A stretch of DNA of 64,000 bases from Sweltsa coloradensis (GCA_024449915.1 JAMZAV010000107.1:186001-250000), one strand, 5' to 3'; shown: positions 24,130-37,211, counted from the first letter of the stretch. Numbers and translations: made by a program. The notes: generated by a model from the sequence alone, not told the origin.

Positions 24130-25758
24130 AGGGCGACGGTCGTCGCCCGGCAGACAAGCGCATGCGACTGCTTAGGCGACACGAACTCCAGCCCTATATA
24201 CAGCTACGAGAGTTGGGGGGTTTTCAGCTATCTGCACACGCCGCCCCGAAAGAGTTACAATCTTGAAACTCGGTATATAACCTGGTATGTGGTCCATGAC
24301 ATCCAAAAAAAAAATCAACCCGATCCGACAACTCGTTCTGTGTTAAAAAAAAGGCTCTCAACATCGTCAAATTTCTTTCGGCTGGCTGGTGGCTGGGTGG
24401 TGGGTGGGTGGGTGGGCTGGCTGGCTGGCTAGGCTAGTTCTCCGCCGCGGAATTAATTTAGCCTACAGAGAAAACGGTAAATAAATCTTAGAACTATGAA
24501 ACTTGGACCACACTTAGATGTACTTCAGACGCAGTGACGTTTGCTTTCAAAACCAAAATCGGGTAACAGGGACCGGAGAAAATCAAAATTTGGATGATAA
24601 TCAAAACGCGTAATTACCAAGGCGTGGTAATTTATACAAGCTTGAAATTAAACATGCTATTAACCATTATAAATATCTTGCGTCCAAAATACAAGGGGCT
24701 AAATTTGGGGATGACCATGGGTCCAAAAATGACAAAAAAACATATCTGAACTTTAAGAAATGAATCATTCAAAGAAAACGCTACAACTGAGATGTTTCAA
24801 ACGTGAAATACATTTTGATATCTCTCATTCTTTATCACTTTTGAATATGAAAAGCAAAATTGGGTAACGGGTACCGGAGAAAATCAAAATTATCAAAAGT
24901 AGGTAATTCCGTACTCTTATGAATAATACGCTATACTGAGAAAACGGTTCAAATTAGTACTTTGAAACTTGGGCCACACTCAGATGTACCTCATATAACC
25001 AAAACCGGGCAATTGGGACCGGGGAAAATCAAAATCAAAATCAAAACGCGTAATTACTCAGGTGTAGTAATTTGTACAAGCTTGAAATTAAACATGCTCT
25101 TAACCATTATAATTATCTAGTGCTTAAAACACAAGGGGTATCTTTGGGGGGGCCGTGGGCCCAAAAATGTCAAAAAACAACTTTGAACTTAACAAATTTA
25201 ATCATTCAAAGTCCATCATTCACACCATGATAGCAAACGAACAACAAAAAGATGTAATATCCAACCAAATACAAAAATTTGTAAAAAAAAAAAAAAACGG
25301 CAGCCAAGCTCTCCTTCAAAAGTTTCGGCTGTGAATGCTGAGAGATATAGAAGTTAAGCCAAGCTTTGTATTCTTTCTCCCTAGTTTCGCTTTGAAAATA
25401 AGTAAGATCATTTCGCCTGTTGACGAGCGCCAAGCCAACGATTTTTGTGGTAAAAAAGTAAAATTTTTAAGCTCGAAATCACAAAAAAAATTCTTGGCCA
25501 TGAACCAAATTCAATGGCCAAGCCATTTTTTTTATGATTTCGAGTTTAAAAATTTTACTTTTTTACCACAAAAATCGTTGGCTTGGCGCTCGTCAACAGG
25601 CGAAATGATCTTACTTATTTTCAAAGCGAAACTAGGGAGAAAGAATAAAAAGCTTGGCTCAACTTCTATTTCTCACAGCATTCACAGCCGAAGACTTTTG
25701 AAGGAGAGCTTGGCTGCCGTTTTTTTTTTTTTTTACAAATTTTTGTATTTGGTTGGAT
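24130..25758 (+). mobile_element. Composite element copy Comp-A
   Basis: It starts with the short palindrome GGGCGACGGTCGTCGCCC and carries a GGCTGGCTGG-type simple repeat near 24380-24430. Two tandem subunits follow (about 24460-24800 and 24940-25240), marked by GAGAAAACGG, CACACTYAGATGTAC and GGGACCGGRGAAAATC. It ends with the palindromic block FB-3. The whole unit recurs inverted at 34877-36400 with high identity. There is no coding capacity. The class is unknown; modular structure and a terminal palindrome suggest a foldback-type or rolling-circle-type non-autonomous element. Confidence 0.7.
25259..25758. repeat. Palindromic block FB-3 (copy A)
   Basis: ATCCAACCAAATACAAAAAT at 25259 is mirrored by its complement ending at 25758. 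The arms include GGCAGCCAAGCTCTCC, GATCATTTCGCCTGTTGACG and TTTTTGTGGTAAAAAAGTAA, with the centre near 25500. Poly-A/poly-T runs flank the arms. The same block is at 34877-35308, where the centre has lost part of one arm. The 146-residue frame at 25335-25775 is produced by this palindrome. Confidence 0.85.
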
Positions 25759-28228
25759 TGTTTATACCTTTATAGGGCAAGAGTCTGGGACCTGGGGTAT
25801 ATAGGAATTTTGTTTTCTTCCATAACAATTCGAAATTTGTAATTTTTTAAAAATAATTTTAATTCTTTCCTTTTTCTTTTAGGAGAAAAATGCTGATTTT
25901 GGGTTCCTAATTGATATCGGAGTTGAAAAAATCAAAACTTGAGTTTATTTCCAAATATCATTTATATATATATATATATATAATATTATTATAATTAAAT
26001 ATACTATATGACATAGAAATTCTTCGAGTTTCCGATTTTATAAAGTTTTAATACCACGTTCAAACCTTCTCCTCTCATTCTCATGTATTAAAACTATTTA
26101 ACTCGAAACTCGAAAGAATTCATTATGTCACTTATTTCCGAGAAAATCTAGTAAACATAGATTATATATATATATGTATATTTATATAAATGTTTAAATT
26201 AATCTACTACGGTAATCAAATATAGGGACATATATTATACAATTGACTTGAACCACACAATCTTCTTTCATTTGATTTAGTGGATTAACCAATTCCGAAA
26301 AATAAGCGTTTTTTGTATGCAAAAACTGACAGATTATTGCTGTTTTGAAGTGGTGGTAAATATATTATAGGTTACACTGATAACGGTTTGATGGCAAGAA
26401 GACCATTTTGCTTTCTACTTACGATTGAAAACGTATTTTTTAAGTTCCTTCAACAGTATTCCTGTTCTGTCTGAATCATTTAGGCTGTCATGACTCATTT
26501 TCTGTACTGAAGAAGTTATTGTCTGTTTGTCGGATGTGAATCGTTTACTTGTGAATATCTAAGAATATCCGCTCGGTGTTCTGTATAAGGTATACCCACT
26601 TTATACGCAGAACGCCATTTCCAAGGATTTTTTTTGTGATTTTTGAATGGACCTGCATTTAACCTCATAATGAAAAGAATAATTACAAGGATAATATCCA
26701 AGGGAAACACTACAATTACGTCTCGTCGAGTCGACAACAAGTAGTGATCAACATGGTGATTTATTCTCCAACATTAATAAGAGAAGAATAAAACCGAGAC
26801 AAAAACCTTAGAGAAAAAAACACAGAATGACTTGTTGTAAGTGTTTAGCTCAATTGCCATTAGGTGCCTTACCAGATTAATCAAGACTTTTTTGCTTATC
26901 CTACCACATCATAGCGTAAGAAACCACCAAATTAAAATGTAAGCATAATAATTACATTTAGAGAATACTGTATGTTTGCACTTGGTTGTGTGATTATTTC
27001 AAGATCATCTTCAGTTCATAGTTCTAAAAAACTAACAGCACTTCATTGAGGCCAATTACGGGGGGATGTGGACTAGATGTGATGTAATGTCTCTTGAAAA
27101 CCAGTTTGGTCACCTTCAGTAGGTAACGTGTGTACCTTCCGTGTAGTTGTATATACCGTAATAGACGACACAACTGACTGACATAGAATTATATTGGGTG
27201 ATGTTACGTATAGACGACGCCTAGCGAGTGCACACTGAATGAAGTGGCTGGCGGGAGGGGAGAGATTATGTCTCATTCTCAGATGGAGCTGGTGAATGAA
27301 AACTACTGCTATGAAAATAACCGTTCTCCTTCGTCTTCTCTAACTCTATAACGGAACGCAACGTACAACCAGTGGTTCAGCGGCTAAGCCCCCCAGATAA
27401 GCCATGCGAAGGTGGTGTCACGAGGTCGAGATCGGGGACGTTGTTAGATTTAGTGGGCTCTACATAAACATGTAAACCATGCATCACACGACACTATCGT
27501 GTACATGCGGTTGACAATGTTAATGAAGCGTTCGCCTGAAAGGGAGAACATTGTTGGAGGAGTTAGAGAGTACGTGGGTTTGCCCGCAAATTATAACCGC
27601 TGACTAAAGCAGACAATAAACGAACGTCCCACGCATAGGCTTTCGCACACGCACTTACAAGTCACTGTCATGTACTGATGCGTGATGCCAACCAAATCCA
27701 AAACCAAATCTAGTCCACATACGATAAACACTTGGAATTATTTTAGTTTCAAACCTGTAAAAGATTGTAAAGTGGTTGCAAATTACAAATAATCATTTCT
27801 TTCACAACAGTCAACAACTCAACATAATGTATTCCAAATAACAATAAGTTTATAACTGAAAAGGTAAATATCAATCCTATGTTTGCTTTTCAGTGACAGA
27901 CGTCCACAGTGTAACTCGTGCAGTTTGGGGTGAGTGACACGGAAAGTGTGATTTCGAGTCCCTCATCTAAAATCATAGAATTAATATGTATTTTCATAGA
28001 TAACCACTCATCGTCTCAAATAGATTTCTATTAAAATTTCCTTCGGTTAAAAATTCGCATTTGTCCAGATTTCCCCATCTGAATTGATTCACCGTTTACC
28101 GAGTCTTTGGTTTATTTGGAGATTTTTGAAAAGCAACTTTTAATGATATAATTGCAAGGTTTACTTTACGTTGTATCCTATAACTTATTACAAAACAGCT
28201 TAGATACATAGCAAAAATATTGTTGACA
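25759..28228. other. Non-coding stretch with AT microsatellites
   Basis: (TA)n tracts occur at about 25965-25985 and 26162-26175. At 27370-27440, an A-box-like GTGGTTCAGCGG and a B-box-like GAGGTCGAGATCGG suggest a worn tRNA-derived SINE head. No exon was recognised. Confidence 0.4.
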
Positions 28229-28229
28229 T

Positions 28230-28264
<35 letters not shown>

Positions 28265-28266
28265 TT

Positions 28267-28337
<71 letters not shown>

Positions 28338-28362
28338 TTCATTAAACGTCTATCCTTTTCAG
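28229..28362 (-). repeat. SINE-B tail expanded into a (TTTA)n microsatellite
   Basis: About 110 bp of nearly pure TTTA repeats is followed by ACGTCTATCCTTTTCAG. On the minus strand this is the conserved end (GGATAGACGTTTAAT) of the same tail seen at 36481 and 37156. The microsatellite is therefore the grown 3' tail of an inserted retroposon. Confidence 0.75.
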
Positions 28363-28459
28363 AAATATATATTAATAATGAATATAAGGTTTTTAAGCAT
28401 AGGCCCGCTTTAAGGACATAGTTATTGATTCATAGCAATTGTGTTGTGATGTGTATCAT

Positions 28460-28460
<1 letters not shown>

Positions 28461-28498
<38 letters not shown>
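28461..28498. repeat. (TAA)n microsatellite
   Basis: An uninterrupted ATA/ATT trinucleotide run of about 38 bp. It accounts for the run of tyrosines in the minus-strand frame there. Confidence 0.9.
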
Positions 28499-29708
28499 TT
28501 TGATAAAAATAATAATAAAGAGAGTTAAAACTTAAATTACGTTGAAATATATATGCATTCAAAGTTGGAGTTATGTAATGGTTACTGCAACATACCCGAT
28601 GTGCGCATGTATTATATTGATCAGCCCTGATTAATATAACACCCCCCCCCCCCATCATTAGAAGAGATTAACTTCGGCCTACGTAACTGTCAAGACTAGA
28701 GCTGCCCCTGGTTCAGAGTCAAAGCATGGAATACCTGCCCTGCCCCCTGGAATCTAGATGGCGTTAATGAACCAATCCACACACGTTCAGACTTTGATTC
28801 AAGAATTGACTTATATTATAATAAATGACTCGGATAACCATTTTTCATTGCCATCAATATTCGAACACTGTTCAGTGCCATATGTCACGCAGTTAATTAA
28901 ACCGTTATGAGATACAATTTAATATTATGTACAATAAATAAATAAATTTCTCGACAGCATCTGTTGTTATTGCGCGCATGTGAATCTGAATAGTAGACGG
29001 TGACCGATAGACCCTCGAAGCCTCAGACATGCCTAGGTCATGCATGATCCAATGATATTCGATGACAGAAACATCCTTCATACCATGAGTCTAGGTGCGA
29101 TTAGCTCCTTGTGCAGCCAGTGGCGCTAACCAAGTTATACACAACAACAGCTCGAGGTCTTGGACCAGCTGGTCATCGTGGAGAACTAATAAATATCGTG
29201 GAAGATGGACCAAAACAAGTCTTTAATTAAAACACTTTTTTACTTTTGAATACATAGATAGACAAATAAATAAATAAATAAATAAATAATGCCACCTAGT
29301 TAGGGGAATGAGTCTATAAGGGCTTATATTAATTTTATAATCCAACCTAATATACCGACTATTCCTTGCAATCGTTTTGTGATTTGATTTTTCCGAAAGC
29401 GTCCATGAATACATTGTTATAGTTTGATTGCATTTCAATAACACTTAAGCGCTATCTCTGCTATTCAAATGCTGCTCAATAATGGTTGTGTAGCTAAAAC
29501 GAAGGGAAGCGGAAATGAGTTATAAAACTAAAGATGAATGAAACAGAAATTGAGTTAGAACAAGGTGAAATGCAAATTGCTTTATTCTCTACTCTACAAT
29601 ATACAATCATTATAAAACATTCCCACGACAATAATAATGCGATGCATAAAGTTATAAAATATGGCTGGCTGAATAACAATACGAGTGTGTGTGACGATGG
29701 CGGGATTG
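28499..29708. other. Non-coding stretch
   Basis: A C-run at about 28642-28653 and (AAAT)n runs near 28931 and 29265-29290. No gene seen. Confidence 0.4.
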
Positions 29709-30217
29709 TGAGTGGGTGTGAGCGTGCTGGGAGTAGCATTGAAAAAACTGTATAAGTGTACTGGGATTGGCATTGATACAACTGTGTGAGTGTGCTGGGA
29801 GTAGCATTGAAAAAACTGTATAAGTGTACTAGCATTGACATTAAAACAACTGTGAGAGGGTGCCGGCTGGGGCAATGATACAACTGTGTGAGCGTGCTGG
29901 GAGTGACATTAAAACAACTGTGTGAGTGTGCTGGCAGTGATATTGATACAGCTGTGTGAGTGTGCTGGCAGTGACATTGATACAACTGTGTGAGTGTGCT
30001 GGCAGTGACATTGATACAACTGTGTGAGTGTGCTGGCAGTGACATTGATACAACTGTGTGAGTGTGCTGGCATTGGCATTGATACAACTGTGAGAGGGTG
30101 CCGTCTGGGGCAATGATACAACTGTGTGAGTGTGCTGGCAGTGACATTGAAACAACTGTGTGAGTGTGCTGGCAGTGACATTGATACAACTGTGTGAGTG
30201 TGCGGGCAGTGGCATTG
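29709..30217. repeat. 34-bp minisatellite, about 15 units
   Basis: The unit is CAGTGACATTGATACAACTG followed by TGTGAGTGTGCTGG. It is repeated with substitutions, and the central units (29968-30070) are nearly identical. A variant with GAGAGGGTGCCG appears twice (about 29851 and 30091), pointing to a higher-order repeat. Because 34 is not a multiple of three, all three minus-strand frames read the same 34-residue cycle. None contains a stop, which creates apparent proteins of 231, 124 and 90 residues. I do not regard these as genes. Confidence 0.9.
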
Positions 30218-33002
30218 CTGAAAGTATCAGAGTAAAATATATTTATAGTTTTATCTTTTGACTGTAATTTGTTTTGGACATCAGTCTCTCAAGTTTCAAT
30301 TACAGAATATGAAATATAGTTCTTGAGATACATTATTATTCAACTATTTGCCTGAGGCTGAAATACCAGATAGACTATAGAGGTACGGTTAATGCAGCTC
30401 ACCACCACAAATGGCTGCCACCACTCGCATTTCTTGTTTAATTCCCTTTTACTACAGAATAATCATATCAAATTCAATCTTAATCTATATTGTGTTTCTT
30501 TCCGCTGACTATACTTTATCTTCAGCACCACAGGTATTACCATCTCAACCGACAATCAAAGTACAAAACCATTTGTTTCTCCAAATATGTCATTTTCTGC
30601 AATTATGCTTTTCTTGCTTATACTTCTCGATTAAAAGAACTTTGATTGATTGATTGATGTTGATCCTTACTTACGCTGCATACATACATTAAACATGTTA
30701 TGTGGCTATTAATATATAGAATATTAATATAATTAAAATAATATATGATAATAATAGATCATTCAAATGATCACATAATGGAAGAAACTGGAATGCCGTG
30801 CATCTTTTTTAAATTTCCCATTGCTCAGTCTTTACTAGTGTGTTTAAAGTGCTCTCAGTAATAAATGTTCAACACGTACCTTTACTAACATAAACAAGGC
30901 CCCGGCAGAATAGTTAATTATCCTATTTGCTCTTCTGTGATTACTTTATCACATCCTTTGTCAGACCTCAGTCCTATGTGAATGAATTGGCACAAATAGT
31001 TTGTGGAAAACGTCAATCAGCCATCTATCTAGGATAATAACTAAAAAGCATTTGTTACCCTCACCCTTGCTTGACTTATCATCTAACTTGCCATATAACG
31101 AGTATCGCAATAGTTTGTTTATCTTAAATATTTTAGTGTTATGACATATAACTACAAATTGCTTTCGAGAAAACAAAATTTTAGAATAACAAATTATTAA
31201 ATTCTGAAGTTAATTCCTTGATTTACAATGTTTTACTATCATTGCAATTTGCATTGCTCACAAAAAATAAGCTTAGGCCTATAGATAAACAAAATGTTCT
31301 TAAACTACTGTTTTATCTACTAATGGGATGCTATGTTAAGTCCTTTCTAGTGTTTATCAGATTTAAGTCCATTGCCAACTCGTTTTTAAGACCAGACTTT
31401 GAAAAATTGCATCGTCCAATTAAACTCGGCATTAGGGCCTACTTCTGTCCCGAGCTATTCCTCGTTCCAAGCTCACTCATTCATAATCGCCCGTTTAGTC
31501 TCATTCGAAAGATAATAATAGTTCATAAAGCTTGTTTATAAATACAAAGAAGTGTGTCTGTAAACAGCATGTTCGCCCCCTCTTGACACAGTCGCTGTGA
31601 CCGATGTATTTTGGTTGACCGAGCCTCCGTCCTCTCCGAAGCTTCAACCGCTACTCGAGAGATCGCAGCAGCAGTAGCACACGCACAACCACCCACCCAC
31701 GTTCGTTCTTATAACGAGAACTAATTTCAAATACCATTATTATAATCCTTTGTCTCTTGAGCATGAGCTGTGTTAGTAGCTAATGATTATTCTCGACTTA
31801 TTTGCCGTTTACTTGAGAATTCTTTCCGAGTAACATGTTAAAGAATACGACGACGGAACTACGATACCGGTACTAACTATAAGCCGACACTTAATCACAA
31901 GTGGTGGGGGGGGGGACAAGTAGGCCTATTTATAAACCCATATTTACCTTGTTTGGTACTTTCAGATAAAATTATAAACATTATAACTTCAAACAAAAGT
32001 AATCATAGTTAATATTTGCCACTGAACTCAAATTCACAACTTTTGATCTTTATTATTTGAAAACGTAATATATCTGTTTATTCATAATCTGTAGACTTAT
32101 AACTGACTGTCTTTGTGTTTGTACAGTTAACATGAAATGACTAGCAAAAACATTTTCAAATTTGTTGGCGGTAATCATCCATATGAAAAAGATGCTCAAC
32201 TTTCATGGAGATAAAAGCTATCATTACCATATACCTGAGCAGTAAGCAGTTCAAACGTGTGTCATTCTTGTTAGTGAGAAGTGTAATATCAGTGTTATAA
32301 CTTACATGGCATTGGAAATAATTAATCGCAAACAAAAAACAAACTCGACTCTGCAAGCTATAGTATTTGTTTTATAAGATATGTAAACCAATTTATCATC
32401 AAATAAAATACAAATTTGATAAACGGGAGATGTAAGAACAACATTGTTTAGGCCTGGTATGACAGTTTCACGCGAATCTGTGATTCAGCTATTTTATCCT
32501 AACTTTCAGAGACAACAACGAAGAATTGATTACTCTCCACCATTGTTATTTGGTTTCAACAAACTCACTATAAACAACGTTCATTTATTTGAAATGAATT
32601 ATATTTTTCTCATTAGACATAATATCAACTTTGTAATTAAACCCCACGCCAGAAAGGAAATGAGGAAAAGGAAAAGCAAAGAAGTAAGGAGTGGTTCTTT
32701 CTTACAGAGGCGAGAAATTAAACTTTACTAATGGAAAAATGAGAAAGTCGATTACCGCGACAAAATGGAAATGAGTTACACAAATACGCGTGGGCAAAGG
32801 TAATAATTTATTACGTGAGCACAGATACACACGTGATTGATTGACAAGCTATTGCCTAACTACTCACGCGTCGACCACGAAATCATAAAATGGGATGGCG
32901 CCAGATATTTAATTTATACTGATGTGATGTGTTGTGTTAATGTTTTAATAAAAAATATATATATTCAGGACACTGTAATACATACAATACAGGTGATAAA
33001 AT
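30218..33002. other. Long non-coding stretch
   Basis: No exon recognised. A GC-richer patch at 31560-31720 could be a promoter or untranslated exon but has no decisive motif. A G-run stands at about 31905-31914. The frames at 30411, 31218 and 32444 lack domains. Confidence 0.4.
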
Positions 33003-33048
33003 ACCTGGGGAGAGGGTTCGAGAACCACGACCAATCACCAAAAAGTCA
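33003..33048 (+). repeat. SINE-C-like fragment
   Basis: ACCTGGGGAGAGGGTTCGAG followed by AACCACGACCAATCACC closely matches 60208-60250, which reads ACCAGGGGAGAGGCTTCGAG and so on. GGTTCGAG resembles a pol III B box, so these may be pieces of a second tRNA-related SINE family. Confidence 0.4.
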
Positions 33049-33246
33049 GATTATGTACGAGCAAAAGCAAACCAAAACAAGTTCAATCATTATAGATTGT
33101 ATCGCCTGATTTAATACAATCAATAACAACATCATAACATAACATAACAATAGTATTTTATAATATAAATGGAATGCAAGGTCAACAAAATATAATACAA
33201 AACAATACCAATACATAGACATAATACACATTGTGCGGACCGTGCT

Positions 33247-33697
33247 TTACTCCGGGTCCATAGAGTTCGGGGGGGATTTTTGTGGACGTAATTTTGAATG
33301 AACTGTTTCTGTCTCGAAATTGTTACAGGCCAAGACCTCCGTGTGTTCTGGTTGAACGCATTCGTTCTTTAGCAGTGAGTCTGTGGCCACGGTGAGCGAT
33401 GGTGTAATTTCCCGATCAGCGCTCGCCACCGATCTGTGAACGTTAGATCGCTTTATGAACTCCGAATTTGCTGGTCAATTTGATTCATCCCTTTCCAAAA
33501 TGTCCACCACCCGCGCGAAATGTCGTATGTGTTTTCGCAAGGTTGAAGTGGAGTTGGTTGCATGGACAAGACATCCACTCCTCTTGAACTGCATGGAAGT
33601 GAGAAGGATCGTCCGCGCGCGTGATGAATGAAGGAGGGAGCTGGTTGCTTGACATCTCGGGCTGAGTATCATGATGATCGCTCACCCCTCGTGTCAT
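33247..33697 (-). pseudogene. Broken coding remnant, family unrecognised
   Basis: This GC-rich block on the minus strand has coding-like codon use. A 70-codon frame from ATG at 33697 (MTRGVSDHHDTQPEMSSNQL at its start) overlaps a second frame. The second frame runs from 33672 to a TGA at 33475 and, after that single stop, stays open as PANSEFIKRSNVHRSVASAD and onward to a TAA at 33247, ending SPPNSMDPE. One internal stop and one frame change thus separate otherwise continuous coding-like sequence. The block has no introns. A retroelement polyprotein remnant or processed pseudogene is possible, but no protease, RT or integrase motif is visible and the family is not identified. Confidence 0.4.
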
Positions 33698-34876
33698 GTG
33701 TCACCTCGAGAGAAACCTCCTTCGTGCACGTTGACACTCGAGATCCAAAGCCCAACGAGAAATAAAGGAACTAAATAAATGAATGTGGTGTTTTCATTTC
33801 ATACTTGTAAGCTTAGGTAAGCTTAGGTGAAAATCTAAAAGTGTAGCGTGCCTTGACCTGAGTGAGGCGTAGGCCTACACGCGTTATGCTGAGGTAAAGG
33901 TGTATGGTATATTCTGATTGTTCCAGTTGCGAACATATCTACTATTTGCTTGACGTATAGCCCTGGGAATAAGAATTGTTCGAACACTCAATGTGTGTTA
34001 ATGTGACGGGTCTAATCAAGACGATTAGCTGATAATTTTATAGAAGATGTGGATGACACAGAAGCTGCGTCGCCGCGTCGCCATGGAACTTACTATAATT
34101 TACTTAGTAAAACGAAAACCTGACAATCCTCTGTTTCACTTTATTGTGAGTTAAATAAACAGCCTATCCACAGAGACAAGGAAAGGAATAAATAGCTAAC
34201 TAATATAATGAATTGTGAAATGAATACAATGTGAAGTGAAATATTATAAAAGATAAAATATGTTATTGATATATTCACTTCCCAGTAAACATAAAATTGG
34301 TATCTTCTAGTTTCCCAAGAACTTAGGAAGCTGGAATAGAATAATACTAACACTCGGTGGTCGTAAATTTTAGCATGCAAAGGTATAAACTAACAATGTG
34401 TTGTGGTAGTGTATAAAACATACCTGCATTGCGCAATTGCACAAAATTACGCCATTGTATTATTACATAATATGTTGCGTAGAATATTAATTATTGAAAA
34501 TTTCAGAGATTGCATTGATGAATTACATCAATCTACGTCCAGTTATCAAGAGAAGGCAGCCCTGTATTGCATGAAAAACCAATACGATCAGACTTGATAA
34601 ATTATAGTCGATATAAGGAAAATTGAACCAACGTGTTAGAAAAGTACAAATTGCTTTTCCCTCATGTTTCCAATATACTAGAAACTAGCAAGGAGATATT
34701 GATGAACTTGGCAGAAGTTTATTAATGTAAAATTTACATACTAACTGCATTCTAACGTCAACTTTGTAAGGATTATTAATCTACCGGATGCATACAATTA
34801 CTAGTTTTCCATAGACAGAAAAAGATTCTACGATGTCAAATTAAATCAAAATTTTCCATTATGCAGTAGGTTATAG
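33698..34876. other. Non-coding stretch
   Basis: AT-rich, with short direct repeats of AAGCTTAGGT near 33809-33828. No gene seen. Confidence 0.4.
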
Positions 34877-36400
34877 ATCCAACCAAACACAAAAATTTGT
34901 AAAAAAAAAAAAAAAAACGGCAGCCAAGCTCTCCTTCAAAAGTCTTCGGCTGTGAATGCTGTGAGATATAGAAGTTGAGCCAAGCTTTTTATTCTTTCTC
35001 CCTAGTTTCGCTTTGAAAATAAGTAAGATCATTTCGCCTGTTGACGAGCGCCAAGCCAACGATTTTTGTGGTAAAAAAGTAAAAATTTTTAAACTCGAAA
35101 TTAAAAAAAAAAAAAAAGCTTGGCCATTCGCTCGTCAACAGGCGAAATGATCTTACTTATTTTCAAAGCGAAACTAGGGAGAAAGAATAAAAAGCTTGGC
35201 TCAACTTCTATATCTCACAGCATTCACAGCCGAAGACTTTTGAAGGAGAGCTTAGCTGCCGTTTTTTTTTTTTTTTTTTTTTTTACAAATTTTTGTATTC
35301 GGTTGGATATTACATCTTTTTGTTGTTCGTTTGCTATCAAGGTGTGAATGATGAACTCTGAATGATTAAATTTGTTAAGTTCAAAGTTGTTTTTTGACAT
35401 TTTTGGGCCCACGGCCCCCCCAAAGATACCCCTTGTGTTTTAAGCACTAGATATTTATAATGGTTAAGAGCATGTTTAATTTCAAGCTTGAACAAATTAC
35501 TACGCCTGAGTAATTACGCGTTTTGATTTTGATTTTGATTTTCCCCGGTCCCAATTGCCCGGTTATGGTTATATGAGGTACATCTGAGTGTGGCCCAAGT
35601 TTCAAAGTTGTAAGATGAACCGTTTTCTCAGTATAGGGTATTATTCATAAGAGTACGGAATTACTTACTTTTGATAATTTTGATTTTCTCCGGTACCCGT
35701 TACCCAATTTTGCTTTCCATATTCAAAAGTGATAAAGAATGAGAGATATCAAAATGTATGCCACGTTTGAAACATCTCGGTTGTAGCGTTTTCTTTGAAT
35801 GATTCATTTCTTAAAGTTCAGATATGTTTTTTGTCATTTTCGGGCCCATGGTTATCCCCAAATTTAGCCCCTTGTGTTTTGGACGCAAGATATTTATAAT
35901 GGGAAATAGCATGTTTAATTTTAAGTTTGTACAAATTACCACGCCTTGGAAATAACGCGTTTTGATTATCATCCAAATTTTGATTTTCTCCGGTCCCTGT
36001 TACCCGATTTTGGTTTTGAAAGCAAACGTCACTGCGTCTGAAGTACATCTAAGTGTGGTCCAAGTTTCATAGTTCTAAGATTTACCGTTTTCTCTGTAGG
36101 CTAAATTAATCTCCGCGGAGAACTAGCTAGCCACCCACCCAGCCACCAGCCAGCTGAAAGGAATTTGACGATGTTGAGCTTTTTTAACACAGAACGAGTT
36201 GTCGGATCGGGTTGATTTTTTTTTGGTATGTCATGGACCACATACCAGGTCATATACCGAGTTTCAAGATTGTAACTCTTTCGGGGCGGCGTGTGCAGAT
36301 AGCTGAAAACCACCCAACTCTGGTAGCTGTATACAGGGCTGGAGTTCGTGTCGCCTAAGCAGTCGCATGCGCTTGTCTGCCGGGCGACGACCGTCGCCCT
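34877..36400 (-). mobile_element. Composite element copy Comp-B (inverted relative to Comp-A)
   Basis: This is the reverse complement of 24130-25758. It begins with the FB-3 palindrome (34877-35308) and continues through the two subunits marked by GGTACATCTRAGTGTGG. It ends with GGGCGACGACCGTCGCCC at about 36383-36400. Similarity is high throughout and the order is the same. The FB-3 block here has a shortened centre (a poly-A run near 35103-35117 replaces part of the arm). Confidence 0.7.
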
Positions 36401-36480
36401 ATAGATAAAGGTATCTTGAAACTAGAAAAAAAAAACTCCGCTCGAAATTGAAGAGTCCACTTCACTTGCTGGCTTCAGTC
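36401..36480. other. Short spacer
   Basis: Unique sequence between Comp-B and the SINE-B tail, with a poly-A run at about 36425-36435. Confidence 0.3.
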
Positions 36481-36557
36481 CTCCTTTGTAAATCAGTTTT
36501 TATAACTGAATAGGATAGACGTTAAATAAATAATAAATAAATAAATAATAAATAAAT
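36481..36557 (+). repeat. SINE-B tail
   Basis: CTCCTTTGTAAATCAG and TTTTTATAACTGAATAGGAT lead into AGACGTTAAATAAATAATAA. The same block occurs at 37156-37211 and, inverted, at 62471-62549 and 28229-28362. A conserved end leading into (TAAA)n is typical of a SINE or LINE 3' terminus. Confidence 0.65.
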
Positions 36558-37155
36558 GTTAAAATAATATTAGTGGCTGATTAAGACCATAACATGTCCG
36601 CCCCAGAACATTTTAAAACTCTCTCCCCTAGTACCGTTTTTCACGAGGGCTATATATACAGTCGCTGTAATTGTAATGAGTATATTTGCCAATACTTTTT
36701 CAAAACGAAAGAAAAAGAAAAAGTGATGATGATGCCCCCCGTGGATGGGTGAGTTCTATGAGGAAACATGCGTCGATCTTCAACCGTATTGAAATAAAAT
36801 AACATTATTAAATCTTTTTTTGTCCGCTTTAAAGATATTGGAACAGTAGCCTATACATAGTAAGTCTAAAATTAGGCATTAGAGCTTCTGTCGCTATTGC
36901 AAATTAAATTGGCTGGCGGGCATTCCTCGTCAAAGCCAGTTTCAAATGCAGCTGTTAGCTTACACTTTGTCCAGCCTATTGAAGCATTGTTATGTCAAGC
37001 TGCATGGGAGTTTATTTGCACACAGCCTTAATTCGTTAATCATAATTAATTTAATTTCACATTTTTAATATATTAATTGAATGTTATACCATGAATTGTT
37101 GTTATTTTATCTACAGTTCATTATTAATTTATGCACTTGGTTTATTTATTTTATT

Positions 37156-37211
37156 GTCCTTTGTAAATCAGCTTTTATAATTGAATAGTATAGACGTTAA
37201 ACAAATAAATT
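37156..37211 (+). repeat. SINE-B tail
   Basis: This is a second copy of the same 3' block (TCCTTTGTAAATCAGCTTTT, then GTATAGACGTTAAACAAATA), with only a short A-rich tail. Confidence 0.65.

Noticed and set aside
25335..25775. 146-residue plus-strand open frame
   Set aside because: It spans the FB-3 palindrome. Its two halves are translations of inverted copies.
29494..30189. 231-residue minus-strand open frame
   Set aside because: It is produced by the 34-bp minisatellite. Overlapping frames give the same repeated peptide, so it is not treated as a protein.
29709..30217. CRISPR-like regular spacing
   Set aside because: The units are directly adjacent with no unique spacers, and the genome is eukaryotic.
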